IMG/VR virus record: IMGVR_UViG_3300025286_001980
Coordinates: 1-44,083 of that record
Direction: 5' to 3' (one strand)
DNA: 44,083 bases
DNA from: a virus
The notes beneath the pieces are model-generated. The model saw only the letters and a program-made list of their open reading frames with translations, did not search any database and was not told the origin of the DNA. A program made the position numbers and the translations under genes. This document shows positions 29,586-37,164 of the stretch, piece after piece (position 1 is the first letter of the stretch; each line of letters starts with the position of its first letter).

Positions 29586-29838
29586 AGGGTGTATGTAATG
29601 ATAGTCGGGGCTAATGAGCGAGTTAAATCACGCCGTTAAAGCGGCACATCCCGACAGATATGTTGACGGTCGATACCTACCAAGATAAGCATTGGTTGGA
29701 TGATTGATTTAAACTAAAATAGCAAACCTACCTACTAATTCGATTTAAGTAGTTATGTGACTGTCATTTAACGTGTCGCTTTAAAAAATTACGACTCACC
29801 CTATTAAACGCTATGACCTGATAGGGTGGGTCTTTTTT
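29586..29838 (+). ncRNA. Candidate structured ncRNA or attenuator leader upstream of nrdJ
   Basis: This is the main part of a 333-base gap with no convincing gene. GTCGGG (29604-29609) pairs with CCCGAC (29650-29655) and encloses a GCCG/CGGC hairpin (29632-29645). Further hairpins are CCAA/TTGG near 29680-29695 and CTACT/AGTAG near 29735-29755, then the strong terminator. A promoter-like TATAAT lies in front. The RNA would be about 250 bases. I find no match to the conserved boxes of cobalamin riboswitches, although the next gene encodes a B12-type reductase. A 24-codon frame (29614-29688) lies inside and could be a leader peptide. Function unknown. Confidence 0.5.
29793..29838 (+). terminator. 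Strong terminator upstream of nrdJ
   Basis: GACTCACCCTAT (29793-29804) pairs over 12 positions with ATAGGGTGGGTC (29821-29832), one G-T pair, loop of 16 bases, then six T. It ends 25 bases before the nrdJ start, so it either ends an ncRNA or attenuates nrdJ. Confidence 0.9.
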
Positions 29839-29862
29839 ATTATTAAGAGAGGATTTAATACA

Positions 29863-32800
29863 GTGGAAGTATTTTCTAATTCCTTTTCTGAGGAAACGTG
29901 GTTTCAGAAGTACAAGTTCAAGGATGATACTTGCATACAAGACACTTGGAAGAGAGTCGCCAGGGATTTGGCATCTATAGAGGAAGATCAGGATAAGTGG
30001 ACTAAAAAGTTCTACCAAGCTCTTGAGAGCTTCAAGTTTGTTCCTGGTGGTCGAATCACATCTAATGCAGGAACGGGCCTCACCGGAACTACGATGATTA
30101 ACTGCTTTCATGGCAGCACTGAGATCATCACCCGCGAAGGCATCTGTAAGATCAAGGACTTGGTCGATAAAGATGTATTGCTCTTGGGCCGTTCTGGAAA
30201 GTGGTCATCAGGCAAGATACAATCCTTTGGTAAGCAAAGAATATTTAAGTTAACTGTTAAAAAAAATAGACAGCTTAAAACTATTCTTACCACAGGAAAC
30301 CATAAGTGGTTTGCCTATACCAAGGCAAATAAAAACCTCGTAGAGCTTACCACGGAGGAACTGCAAAGTTATCATAGGCTTGAGCAGTCCGTCTCTAAAT
30401 CGCATCACAGCACAAGCCCCTCCCCTATAGGCGTAGCTCAGGGGTTTACATACGGTGATGGGTCAAGCACCCCTTATAATAATGTTGCAACTAATGTAAG
30501 TCTACGCGGAGCGAAATACAAGGTTCTAGCTCCTTATTTTGGATTATACTCTGTAAGAACATACGGCGGTTTCTTTCGGATTCCACAACTTCCCAATAGC
30601 TGGAGAAGGTTGCCAGAGCTTACAGAGAATGCCTCCTTTCTTCTAGGCTGGCTGGCAGGATATTTCGCTGCCGATGGATGTGTGTCAAGCGAAGGAGAAT
30701 GCACTGTCGCTAGTGCAGAATTAGATAATATAAAGTTCGTTAAGAGCATATGCTCTGTACTTGGTATTAGATACTTCAAAGAAAAAAGCCAAGAAGGAGT
30801 CTCAAATCTAACCAATAGAAATTCTACCATACACTCTCTTTGCTTAGACAGTAAAGACTTAAATAATTCCTTCTTTATTATTCCAGATCACAAGCAAAGG
30901 TTTATAGATAAACCTAGAACTAAAAAGCACCATTGGAAGGTTGTATCTGTAGAAGATACAGGTATAGATGACAGCGTATACTGTGCGGTAGTACCGACCA
31001 CCCACAAGTTTGCCTTAGAAGGCAACATATTAACCTCTAACTGCTTCGTAGACGGGTTTGAAGGCCAAGACCTCGACTCTATCGAGGGCATCTACGACAC
31101 TCTCCTTAAACAGGCTCAGATTTTAAAATCAGAAGGAGGGTATGGTTTCTGTGCTGATATAATGAGGCCCAACGGGGCTCATATCAAAGGCATTGCAAAC
31201 CAATCTCCTGGCTCAGTCAAGTTTTTAGAGCTATGGGATAAGTCGTCTGAGATTATTACGGCAGGTTCTAATAAGCAGTCCCGCGATGACGAAAAGAACT
31301 TTATCCGCAAAGGGGCACAGATGGTCACTATGTCCTGCTGGCATCCCGACATAGTAGAATTTATTACAGCCAAAGAAACTCCAGGCAGACTTACCAAATT
31401 TAATATGTCTGTACTTTGTACTGATAACTTTATGAGTGCTGTTCAGAATGATGAGCCGTGGGATTTAGTTTTTCCGAATTATGAGGCATACAGTAAAGAC
31501 TACAAGAAGCACTGGGATGGTAACTTAGATAAGTGGGTTGAACTGTGTAATGCAGAAGATGCCTTGGTAGTGTATCACTCCTTCAAGTCTGCTCGTGAAC
31601 TGTGGGACTTGGTAATGACCAATACCTATAATCGTAATGAGCCAGGAGTGTTGTTCGTAGACACTATGAATAAAATGAATAACTTAAAGTACTGCGAATG
31701 GGTTAATGCTACGAACCCTTGCGGTGAGCAAGTACTCCCCATCGGAGGAGTGTGTCTGCTTGGCTCTATTAACCTAGTCCACTTTATAGATGTCGAAAAT
31801 AAAACCTGGAAGTTCAACGAACTTAAAAAAACAATTCATACGGCTGTTCGCTTCATGGACAACGTTAATGATATCACGAATGTGCCTTTAAAGTCACAGA
31901 AAAAATCATTGCAAGAGAAGAGACGGATTGGCCTGGGAGTTTTAGGCTACGGTTCGGCATTGCTAATGGCTCGTGTTAAATATGGTGGCAAGAAAGCTTT
32001 GGAAATGACAGAAGAACTAATGGGGTTCTTTACGAATGAGGCATACAAAGCTAATGCTATGCTAGCCAAAGAGAAGGGTGTCTTTGATCTATATGACGAA
32101 GAAGAATATCTTAGTAGCGAGTTCTTGAAAAATTTAGATGATGACACCATTAATCTTATTAAAAAGCATGGAATGCGAAACTCTCATGTAACCTCTATTC
32201 AGCCTACCGGCAATAGCTCATGCTTTGCCAACCTTGTTAGTGGGGGTATAGAGCCGCTATTTATGCATGGCTATGTTCGTACTTCAATTCAACCTGCTCC
32301 TGCCGATCTTCAAATTCCCGTAAAAGTTGACTGGGCTAATAAGAGCTACAAAGGGAATGGCTGGTCGTGGGCACGAGAAGGCGATGAAGACTTACTGGTA
32401 ACTGAGTTTGAGAATAAGGTATGGAAGTATGATAGGCATCGTGGCCTAACTAAAGAAGAATGGATCGAGGACTATGGGGTGTCTGCTTTAAAGCAAATGG
32501 ATAAGTGGAATCCCAACTCTCCTTGGGCTGCGTGTACTATGGACTTGTCAGTTGATGCTCATGTAAAAACTATGTCAGTTTTCGCAAAATGGGTAGATTC
32601 GGCCATCTCCAAAACCATTAATTTACCCAATGACTACTCATATAGCCACTTTAAGTTGGTGTATAAGAAGGCATGGGAAAACGGCATTAAGGGCTTTACC
32701 ACATATCGTGCTGGTACTATGACCTCTGTTTTATCGGCAGAATCATCACTAAAAGACCCTATAATTCCTGACAGACCCCGCGAATTACCGTGCGACGTTT

Positions 32801-33267
32801 ACCATATTACGGTAAAAGGTGTTGCTTACTTCGTATTAGTGGGATTATTGGACAAAAATCCACACGAAGTGTTCGCAGGGAAGAATGGATTCATCGACAA
32901 AAAAGTGGTTGGTGGGACTATAATAAAGCTAGGTAGACCAAAGGGCGTGTATAAGGCCATTTTAGATAACGGCCTAGAATTATCTCCAATTAATGCTACG
33001 TGTTCTGCTGAAGAAGATGCGTTGACTCGAATGACCTCGTTATCTTTACGACATGGTGCAGATATGCACACCGTTGTTGGACAGCTAGAGAAAGTCAAGG
33101 GCGATATGCACTGCTTCGCAAAAAGTATGGCACGAGCTATTAAAAAATATATTCCAGATGGATCAAAAGAGGAAGGTCAATGCCCCGATTGTAGTGCAAC
33201 CGACAGTCTAATTAGACAAGAGGGCTGCATAACTTGCACACAATGCAGTTTCTCCAAATGTGCATAA
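29863..33267 (+). CDS. nrdJ: Class II (adenosylcobalamin-dependent) ribonucleotide reductase with intein
   Basis: The 1134-codon frame encodes an 821-residue reductase split by a 313-residue intein (residues 81-393). The N-terminal extein has FVPGGRITSNAGTG; the C-terminal extein starts CFVDGFEG, where this Cys is the redox Cys of the first conserved NC block. NPCGE (residues 618-622) is the radical Cys/Glu motif, and GGVCLLGSINL the partner Cys. The C-terminal part has the TSCPD-type domain of NrdJ and ends with CPDCS, EGCITCTQC and SKC, a Cys-rich tail used for re-reduction. It makes dNTP precursors without oxygen or a second subunit, using B12. GTG start follows GAGAGG at 10 bases. Its transcription may be governed by the terminator just upstream. 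Confidence 0.93.
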   Translation: MEVFSNSFSEETWFQKYKFKDDTCIQDTWKRVARDLASIEEDQDKWTKKFYQALESFKFVPGGRITSNAGTGLTGTTMINCFHGSTEIITREGICKIKDLVDKDVLLLGRSGKWSSGKIQSFGKQRIFKLTVKKNRQLKTILTTGNHKWFAYTKANKNLVELTTEELQSYHRLEQSVSKSHHSTSPSPIGVAQGFTYGDGSSTPYNNVATNVSLRGAKYKVLAPYFGLYSVRTYGGFFRIPQLPNSWRRLPELTENASFLLGWLAGYFAADGCVSSEGECTVASAELDNIKFVKSICSVLGIRYFKEKSQEGVSNLTNRNSTIHSLCLDSKDLNNSFFIIPDHKQRFIDKPRTKKHHWKVVSVEDTGIDDSVYCAVVPTTHKFALEGNILTSNCFVDGFEGQDLDSIEGIYDTLLKQAQILKSEGGYGFCADIMRPNGAHIKGIANQSPGSVKFLELWDKSSEIITAGSNKQSRDDEKNFIRKGAQMVTMSCWHPDIVEFITAKETPGRLTKFNMSVLCTDNFMSAVQNDEPWDLVFPNYEAYSKDYKKHWDGNLDKWVELCNAEDALVVYHSFKSARELWDLVMTNTYNRNEPGVLFVDTMNKMNNLKYCEWVNATNPCGEQVLPIGGVCLLGSINLVHFIDVENKTWKFNELKKTIHTAVRFMDNVNDITNVPLKSQKKSLQEKRRIGLGVLGYGSALLMARVKYGGKKALEMTEELMGFFTNEAYKANAMLAKEKGVFDLYDEEEYLSSEFLKNLDDDTINLIKKHGMRNSHVTSIQPTGNSSCFANLVSGGIEPLFMHGYVRTSIQPAPADLQIPVKVDWANKSYKGNGWSWAREGDEDLLVTEFENKVWKYDRHRGLTKEEWIEDYGVSALKQMDKWNPNSPWAACTMDLSVDAHVKTMSVFAKWVDSAISKTINLPNDYSYSHFKLVYKKAWENGIKGFTTYRAGTMTSVLSAESSLKDPIIPDRPRELPCDVYHITVKGVAYFVLVGLLDKNPHEVFAGKNGFIDKKVVGGTIIKLGRPKGVYKAILDNGLELSPINATCSAEEDALTRMTSLSLRHGADMHTVVGQLEKVKGDMHCFAKSMARAIKKYIPDGSKEEGQCPDCSATDSLIRQEGCITCTQCSFSKCA
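30103..31041 (+). other. Intein in nrdJ (313 residues, one LAGLIDADG motif)
   Basis: The insert begins CFHGSTEIITREG (block A, Cys1), has TTGNHKWFAY (block B with TxxH), the endonuclease motif LAGYFAADG (reductase residues 264-272), and ends VVPTTHKFALEGNILTSN with the terminal Asn before Cys+1 of the extein. All splicing residues are present except that the penultimate residue is Ser, not His. Only one LAGLIDADG motif is visible; the usual second motif about 100 residues later is not, so the homing nuclease may be reduced. The insertion point is directly before the conserved redox Cys of the enzyme, so the unspliced protein would be inactive. Confidence 0.92.
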
Positions 33268-33286
33268 CGCGAAAGGGAAGAACAAT

Positions 33287-34216
33287 ATGGAGTTTGATTA
33301 TAACACTCCCGATGAATTGTTAGATGCCTACCAAAAAGGTCTTGAGGGTGCTGCGTGTAACCCTGAAGATTTGAAGGCATTGCTCGGAGAACTCCCGATG
33401 CCTCTATTCGGGGCGGCTGCTTGGGAACTTTCCGAAACCGGCAAGGGTAAGTTAAGCTTGCCATTTAAATCTGTTTTGAAATACGACTCGACCTTTGGCC
33501 CTCACGAACGTCAGACTACTGGCGACTGTGTATCTCACTCTACTCGTAATGCTGTAGATATTACACGAGCCGTAGAAATGGATATTAAGGGTGAAGCAGA
33601 ATCTTGGGAAGCTCGTGGTGCTACGGAAGCCATTTATCAGTCTAGGGGTCATAAGGGGCAAGGCATGTCCTGCTCCGAGGCCGCTAGATATGTTAATAGA
33701 ATTGGTGGGCTTTTGATTCGTAAGAAATATGATGGTTGCGACCTGTCTATCTACGACTCAAATATCGGGGCTCGCCATCGAGTGCCAAGAGACATTTATG
33801 GGAACGAGGCCCATAAGCACCCTGTTAATACTATATCTCTAATCGCTACCGTGGAAGAAGCTTGCGATGCTCTGGCAAATGGCTATGCTCTCTCCTGCTG
33901 TAGTGGTCTTGGATTTTCATCCAATCGAGACAAGTATGGTATCGCCAAACGGTCTGGCTCTTGGAGTCATGCAATGGCATGGATAGCTTGTGACGACACC
34001 AGAGAAGTATATGATGAAACTTTATTTCTTATTCAGAACAGTTGGGGAAAATGGAATAGTGGCCCTAAGAGGCACGGACAGCCAGACGGTAGCTTTTGGG
34101 TAAGAGAAAAAGATGCTCGTTCTATTCTTAATTCTAGAGGCTCGTTTGCCTTTAGTGACGTAGAAGGTTTCCCCGCAAGACAACTACCTGATTATGGTGT
34201 AGGAGGATGGTTATAA
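33287..34216 (+). CDS. Papain-like (C1) cysteine peptidase
   Basis: The 309-residue protein carries the papain catalytic set: Gln76 and Cys81 in QTTGDCVSHSTRNAVD, His228 in GSWSHAMAW and Asn251 in LIQNSWGKWNSGP. The usual QGxCGSCW is relaxed to QTTGDCVSH, as in distant phage and bacterial members. No signal peptide is seen, so it acts in the cytoplasm or inside the particle. It could process virion proteins or take part in lysis. ATG 33287 is chosen over GTG 33260 because GGGAAG precedes it and the longer start lies in nrdJ. It is followed by a membrane-anchored Cys-rich protein with overlap. Confidence 0.85.
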   Translation: MEFDYNTPDELLDAYQKGLEGAACNPEDLKALLGELPMPLFGAAAWELSETGKGKLSLPFKSVLKYDSTFGPHERQTTGDCVSHSTRNAVDITRAVEMDIKGEAESWEARGATEAIYQSRGHKGQGMSCSEAARYVNRIGGLLIRKKYDGCDLSIYDSNIGARHRVPRDIYGNEAHKHPVNTISLIATVEEACDALANGYALSCCSGLGFSSNRDKYGIAKRSGSWSHAMAWIACDDTREVYDETLFLIQNSWGKWNSGPKRHGQPDGSFWVREKDARSILNSRGSFAFSDVEGFPARQLPDYGVGGWL

Positions 34217-35022
34217 TGTTGGACAAAAGATTTTGGCTAGGCGTATTCTTAATTGTAATGGCCGTACTGTACAAAGGGGGCGGCTCGTCTCCAGACATTG
34301 TTAATCCTAAGCTGGAAAAGCCCTCTGATGAGTATGTAGCTCTAGTGGCAGACGTTAGTGTGAGCGACGGGGAAGATGCTAGTAAGTTAGCTGGCGTATT
34401 TAAAGCCCTGTCAGAAGGGACTCATAATACCACCCTAGCCTCCAACTTACAAGTACAATATTTCTTGCATGCTGTAGGCATGGGCTCTGTAGGTAATGAG
34501 CTTGACGATAAATATCCTGACTTGTCCTCCGCTGTAGTTGCGGCACTTACTAATGTGCTGGGGCCGCAAAATAGTGACATTCCTATTACTGACGAGAAAA
34601 AAAGAAATTTGGCAAAATTATTTCACGCTTTGGCCTGGAAACTATATAGCTCTTCGCACGAAGATGTGTATGATAGCTATAAGGCAAAGGCTTTATTGGC
34701 AGTAGATGCATATAATAACGTAGACCCTGAACCTGATACGCCAATCGACGATTGTCCGTGCGAAGGTAAGGGCTATATTGTACATGGCGATGGTCATAAA
34801 ACCGATTGTCCTTGTGTAGCCGCAGGGCGTGAGTGTAACTGCGAGTCGGGAGATTCAGGCACTCAGTGTCAATGTGACACAGGATGCAACTGTGATTCTT
34901 CTAGCGGTTGCAAGTGTTCGGTAGAAAAGCCTGAGGCTACGGAGGGTGACGGCGTTAATAACAGTAGTCCAACAGCCACTTCCAGTCGGAAGCGAAGGGG
35001 CTTGTTTAGAGGTAGAAGGTGA
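34216..35022 (+). CDS. Membrane-anchored cysteine-rich protein
   Basis: The 268-residue protein has one N-terminal hydrophobic segment (FWLGVFLIVMAVLY, about residues 6-19), a helical domain of about 130 residues, and a C-terminal cluster with 14 Cys in about 55 residues: CPCEGKG, CPCVAAG, CNCESG, CQCDTGCNC and CKCSV. CxCxxG pairs recall DnaJ-type zinc modules or metallothionein-like metal binding. It ends in a basic tail (RKRRGLFRGRR). ATG 34216 follows AGGAGG at 9 bases and overlaps the protease stop. Function unknown; metal or redox work at the membrane is possible. Confidence 0.65.
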   Translation: MLDKRFWLGVFLIVMAVLYKGGGSSPDIVNPKLEKPSDEYVALVADVSVSDGEDASKLAGVFKALSEGTHNTTLASNLQVQYFLHAVGMGSVGNELDDKYPDLSSAVVAALTNVLGPQNSDIPITDEKKRNLAKLFHALAWKLYSSSHEDVYDSYKAKALLAVDAYNNVDPEPDTPIDDCPCEGKGYIVHGDGHKTDCPCVAAGRECNCESGDSGTQCQCDTGCNCDSSSGCKCSVEKPEATEGDGVNNSSPTATSSRKRRGLFRGRR

Positions 35023-35420
35023 GCGTCGTGCTAGATGAAAAACAATTGTCGCAGTTGGCGACTCAAGTAAAAAATCCAGAACTATTGCCGTTGGCTAATA
35101 AGGTGTACGATGAGTGTAACTCTTTTTCACAAGAGAAAGAAAATTACACTATTGACCCCCTCACAATCATCACCATTATGAAAATAATGATTTGGTTGGC
35201 TGAGTGCATGATGAAATGGTTTAATAGTCGAGAGAGGGCGATTGAATCCACACGGAGCCTAAACACATTGAAGCGGTGGATTATTAGGCGTACTGCTACT
35301 AAGTACGCTAAGGATAGAAAGGAAGCTTATTATTTAAATCAGGGTATTTGTAGTTCGGTCTACAATCTAACTGACTCTGATCGTGAACTATTATTTGAAG
35401 CTGTAGACAAGGAGAATTGA
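35019..35420 (+). CDS. Hypothetical protein
   Basis: A 133-residue protein starting at GTG that overlaps the previous stop (GTGA). It has a hydrophobic-basic middle (LTIITIMKIMIWLAECMMKWFNS) that could be an amphipathic or short membrane helix, followed by a basic region (RRTATKYAKDRKEAYYL). Not recognised. It precedes the holin-like gene and may be part of a lysis or virion module. Confidence 0.5.
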   Translation: MSVVLDEKQLSQLATQVKNPELLPLANKVYDECNSFSQEKENYTIDPLTIITIMKIMIWLAECMMKWFNSRERAIESTRSLNTLKRWIIRRTATKYAKDRKEAYYLNQGICSSVYNLTDSDRELLFEAVDKEN

Positions 35421-35600
35421 ATGAACGATAAGTTGAAGTCACTGTTGACATCGCGTAGGTTTTGGGTTGCCGCTGCTGGCTTGGTAGCCGTTGTGGGTCA
35501 AGAGGCGTTTGGCGTTACCCTAAGCACAGACCAGATTATCGCTGTTGGCGGTATTGTAGTTGCTTGGATTTTGGGTGACACGATCCGCGAAACCAAATAA
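35421..35600 (+). CDS. Small two-helix membrane protein, holin-like
   Basis: A 59-residue protein from ATG 35421, behind AAGGAG. It has two hydrophobic segments (about residues 13-27 and 38-53) and starts MNDKLKSLLTSRRFWVAA, a pattern common in small phage holins and related membrane proteins. The charged C-terminus (GDTIRETK) also fits. Being next to membrane genes and a protease supports a lysis role, but sequence alone cannot prove it. Confidence 0.6.
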   Translation: MNDKLKSLLTSRRFWVAAAGLVAVVGQEAFGVTLSTDQIIAVGGIVVAWILGDTIRETK

Positions 35601-35617
35601 GATAGAGGCAGATTATC

Positions 35618-35986
35618 ATGGATATTCTATTAGGTTTTTTCCAAAATCTAACTCCCATGCAATGGTTGCTGTTGGTTGGTGGTGGATTCTTGGTGTTGCC
35701 GGTGCTGCGAAACTATCTTCGCAAAGCATTTGGGCCTCACAACGTGGTAGTTCCGACTCCCGTTCCGTTGAATACGCCCAATGAGCCGGTGGATGACGAT
35801 GATCCTCCCAGTGTAACAGACTTGGTGTGGCACTGGACTAACCTGTGTGATGCCTGTCATGACGCAGGGTTGCCTGACGCATGTGAGAAGTTGCTTGAAG
35901 TGTTCCCTCTACTAGGTGGGGTCTATCGCCCCAAGCCTACACCGGAACCGCTGACACCGAAAGGTCACGAGCATGACACGCCCTAG
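35618..35986 (+). CDS. Membrane-anchored protein with Pro-rich linker
   Basis: A 122-residue protein with one hydrophobic segment (about residues 15-30), a Pro-rich acidic linker (PTPVPLNTPNEPVDDDDPP) and a small helical domain with three Cys (LCDACHDAGLPDAC). Not recognised. Gene order after the holin-like gene suggests a lysis or envelope accessory. Its end overlaps the next gene by 14 bp. Confidence 0.5.
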   Translation: MDILLGFFQNLTPMQWLLLVGGGFLVLPVLRNYLRKAFGPHNVVVPTPVPLNTPNEPVDDDDPPSVTDLVWHWTNLCDACHDAGLPDACEKLLEVFPLLGGVYRPKPTPEPLTPKGHEHDTP

Positions 35987-36170
35987 AGCAGGTTCTCTGC
36001 GTAGTGCGATTGTAGACAAGTTCCTAGAGGAAGTTGGCATCACTCGCGAGCAGATTGATCGGGGCACGGCTATTTGGGATCAGGTATCAGTAGAAAACAC
36101 GGACGACGGACTAGAGATTAGTATCAACCTGAAGAAGGTAAAAATTAGAATTGATACAGAGGGCTCGTAG
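35973..36170 (+). CDS. Small hypothetical protein
   Basis: A 65-residue protein with a helical start (LRSAIVDKFLEEVGITREQ) and a beta-rich end (LEISINLKKVKIRI). Not recognised. A terminator overlaps its 3' end, so it is the last gene of its operon. Confidence 0.5.
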   Translation: MTRPRAGSLRSAIVDKFLEEVGITREQIDRGTAIWDQVSVENTDDGLEISINLKKVKIRIDTEGS

Positions 36171-36188
36171 AAATACGGCCCTCTTTTT
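36158..36188 (+). terminator. Rho-independent terminator
   Basis: AGAGGGC (36158-36164) pairs perfectly with GCCCTCT (36178-36184), with a 13-base loop, and T residues follow. It includes the last codons and stop of the gene before it. Confidence 0.85.
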
Positions 36189-36196
36189 ATATACCT

Positions 36197-36382
36197 ATGG
36201 TTTTCGATCCCAAAATAACAGACGAACTAATGTCTCGGGCAAACCCCTATAGCTCGCCCAAGTTTCTAGATAAGAGAAAGAAAAAGCAACCGCCTCAAAC
36301 TGACTGGAAGGCGGTATTTTTAATACTATTCTGTTTGTATATACCTTATGTTGTTACTATTATATGGATGGAGCTTTTCTAG
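36197..36382 (+). CDS. Small membrane protein
   Basis: A 61-residue protein with a basic middle (KFLDKRKKKQPPQ) and a C-terminal hydrophobic helix (about residues 42-58, ILFCLYIPYVVTIIW). Tail-anchored topology is likely. It starts directly after the terminator; the ribosome site is poor. Confidence 0.45.
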   Translation: MVFDPKITDELMSRANPYSSPKFLDKRKKKQPPQTDWKAVFLILFCLYIPYVVTIIWMELF

Positions 36383-36446
36383 TAGACGGGCTCATGAGCG
36401 GAGGACAAGTTTACTTCCAATCCAGAACGGGGGAATATATTGAGGT

Positions 36447-36662
36447 ATGGCACGACATAATCGTTGTGATTGCTGCAACCGCATGTTTGACGACGGCGAC
36501 AATGTAACAGTTATCATACCAAATGTAGAAGTTACAAACCGATACCTTAAAGAAGATGCATCGGTAAGATTGAAACTGTCGCCAGAGGGCGTAGAAATAA
36601 GAGCCTCAAAGCTCTACTGCTCAAACTGCTTGAATTATTCGGGATATATTCTAGAGGAATAA
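36447..36662 (+). CDS. Small zinc-binding-like protein
   Basis: A 71-residue protein with CDCC near the N-terminus (residues 7-10) and CSNC near the C-terminus, which could form one four-Cys zinc site (treble-clef-like). The middle is beta-rich (NVTVIIPNVEV). Not recognised. An overlapping 37-codon frame (36394-36507) was judged weaker. Confidence 0.5.
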   Translation: MARHNRCDCCNRMFDDGDNVTVIIPNVEVTNRYLKEDASVRLKLSPEGVEIRASKLYCSNCLNYSGYILEE

Positions 36663-36683
36663 CATGAACCCTTAAAATAAATT

Positions 36684-36714
36684 GGCAATGCTATCGTTAG
36701 CGTTGCCTTTTTTT
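36684..36714 (+). terminator. Rho-independent terminator
   Basis: GGCAATGC (36684-36691) pairs with GCGTTGCC (36700-36707), one G-T pair, loop of 8, then seven T. A promoter-like TATACTATAAT follows at once. Confidence 0.9.
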
Positions 36715-36724
36715 ATACTATAAT
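36714..36724 (+). promoter_or_regulatory. Promoter-like TATACTATAAT box
   Basis: Overlapping TATACT and TATAAT directly after a terminator T run and about 12-20 bases before ATG 36737. No -35 is clear. The position between a terminator and a gene start supports a promoter. Confidence 0.4.
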
Positions 36725-36736
36725 AAGGATAAGGCG

Positions 36737-37108
36737 ATGCAGACGTTTAACTGGAAAGAACTAGGTGCTGCTGACGGTTTTGTACAGCACGTTGAAGAAT
36801 ATTTTTTCCCTGGTATGTCCTGGGACAATTACGGAGCTTGGCTATTAGTTCCCGAGGACGCTAAGCATTATCAAGATGTACGACCAATGTGGCAATACGA
36901 AAAGATATATCAAGAGTGGTTAAAGAAGCCAAAAAAGAAAGTTAACTTGGGTGCAAATGATGTTATCTGGGGTCCAGATATTGAACTTATTGAAACCAGT
37001 TTGGCAGACAAGGCCGCTCTTGATGATGCGATCTCTAAGATTAGAGTATGGAGTATGATTAGAGTATGGAGTATGGAAGATCGGTTCACTGCCAATATGT
37101 TTGGATAA
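36737..37108 (+). CDS. Hypothetical protein with an in-frame 6-residue duplication
   Basis: A 123-residue protein, not recognised, rich in Trp and Asp (FNWKELGAADGF, MSWDNYGAWLL, NDVIWGPDIEL). Near the C-terminus IRVWSM occurs twice in tandem, encoded by a perfect 18-bp duplication. AAGGATAAGG precedes the ATG. The duplication may be a recent slippage event or an assembly error. Confidence 0.55.
   Translation: MQTFNWKELGAADGFVQHVEEYFFPGMSWDNYGAWLLVPEDAKHYQDVRPMWQYEKIYQEWLKKPKKKVNLGANDVIWGPDIELIETSLADKAALDDAISKIRVWSMIRVWSMEDRFTANMFG
37040..37075 (+). repeat. Perfect 18-bp tandem duplication
   Basis: ATTAGAGTATGGAGTATG occurs twice back to back (37040-37057 and 37058-37075), in frame within a small gene. 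Same unit length as the duplication at 29132 but a different sequence. Confidence 0.95.
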
Positions 37109-37164
37109 TTGACCACTTTTAATTTTATCTAATTTGTGTATCATAAGAAACAAGGAGAGTTATT

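Noticed and set aside
29614-29688. 24-codon frame with HPDR motif in the nrdJ leader
   Set aside because: Too short, ribosome site only GGGG, and it lies within the paired GTCGGG/CCCGAC structure; kept only as a possible leader peptide.
29530-29862. Cobalamin riboswitch before the B12-type reductase
   Set aside because: The conserved B12 box and its flanking helices were not found by eye; a covariance search would be needed to overturn this.
36394-36507. 37-codon frame ahead of the zinc protein at 36447
   Set aside because: Most of it overlaps the better-supported gene in another frame and its C-terminal half reads like a shadow.
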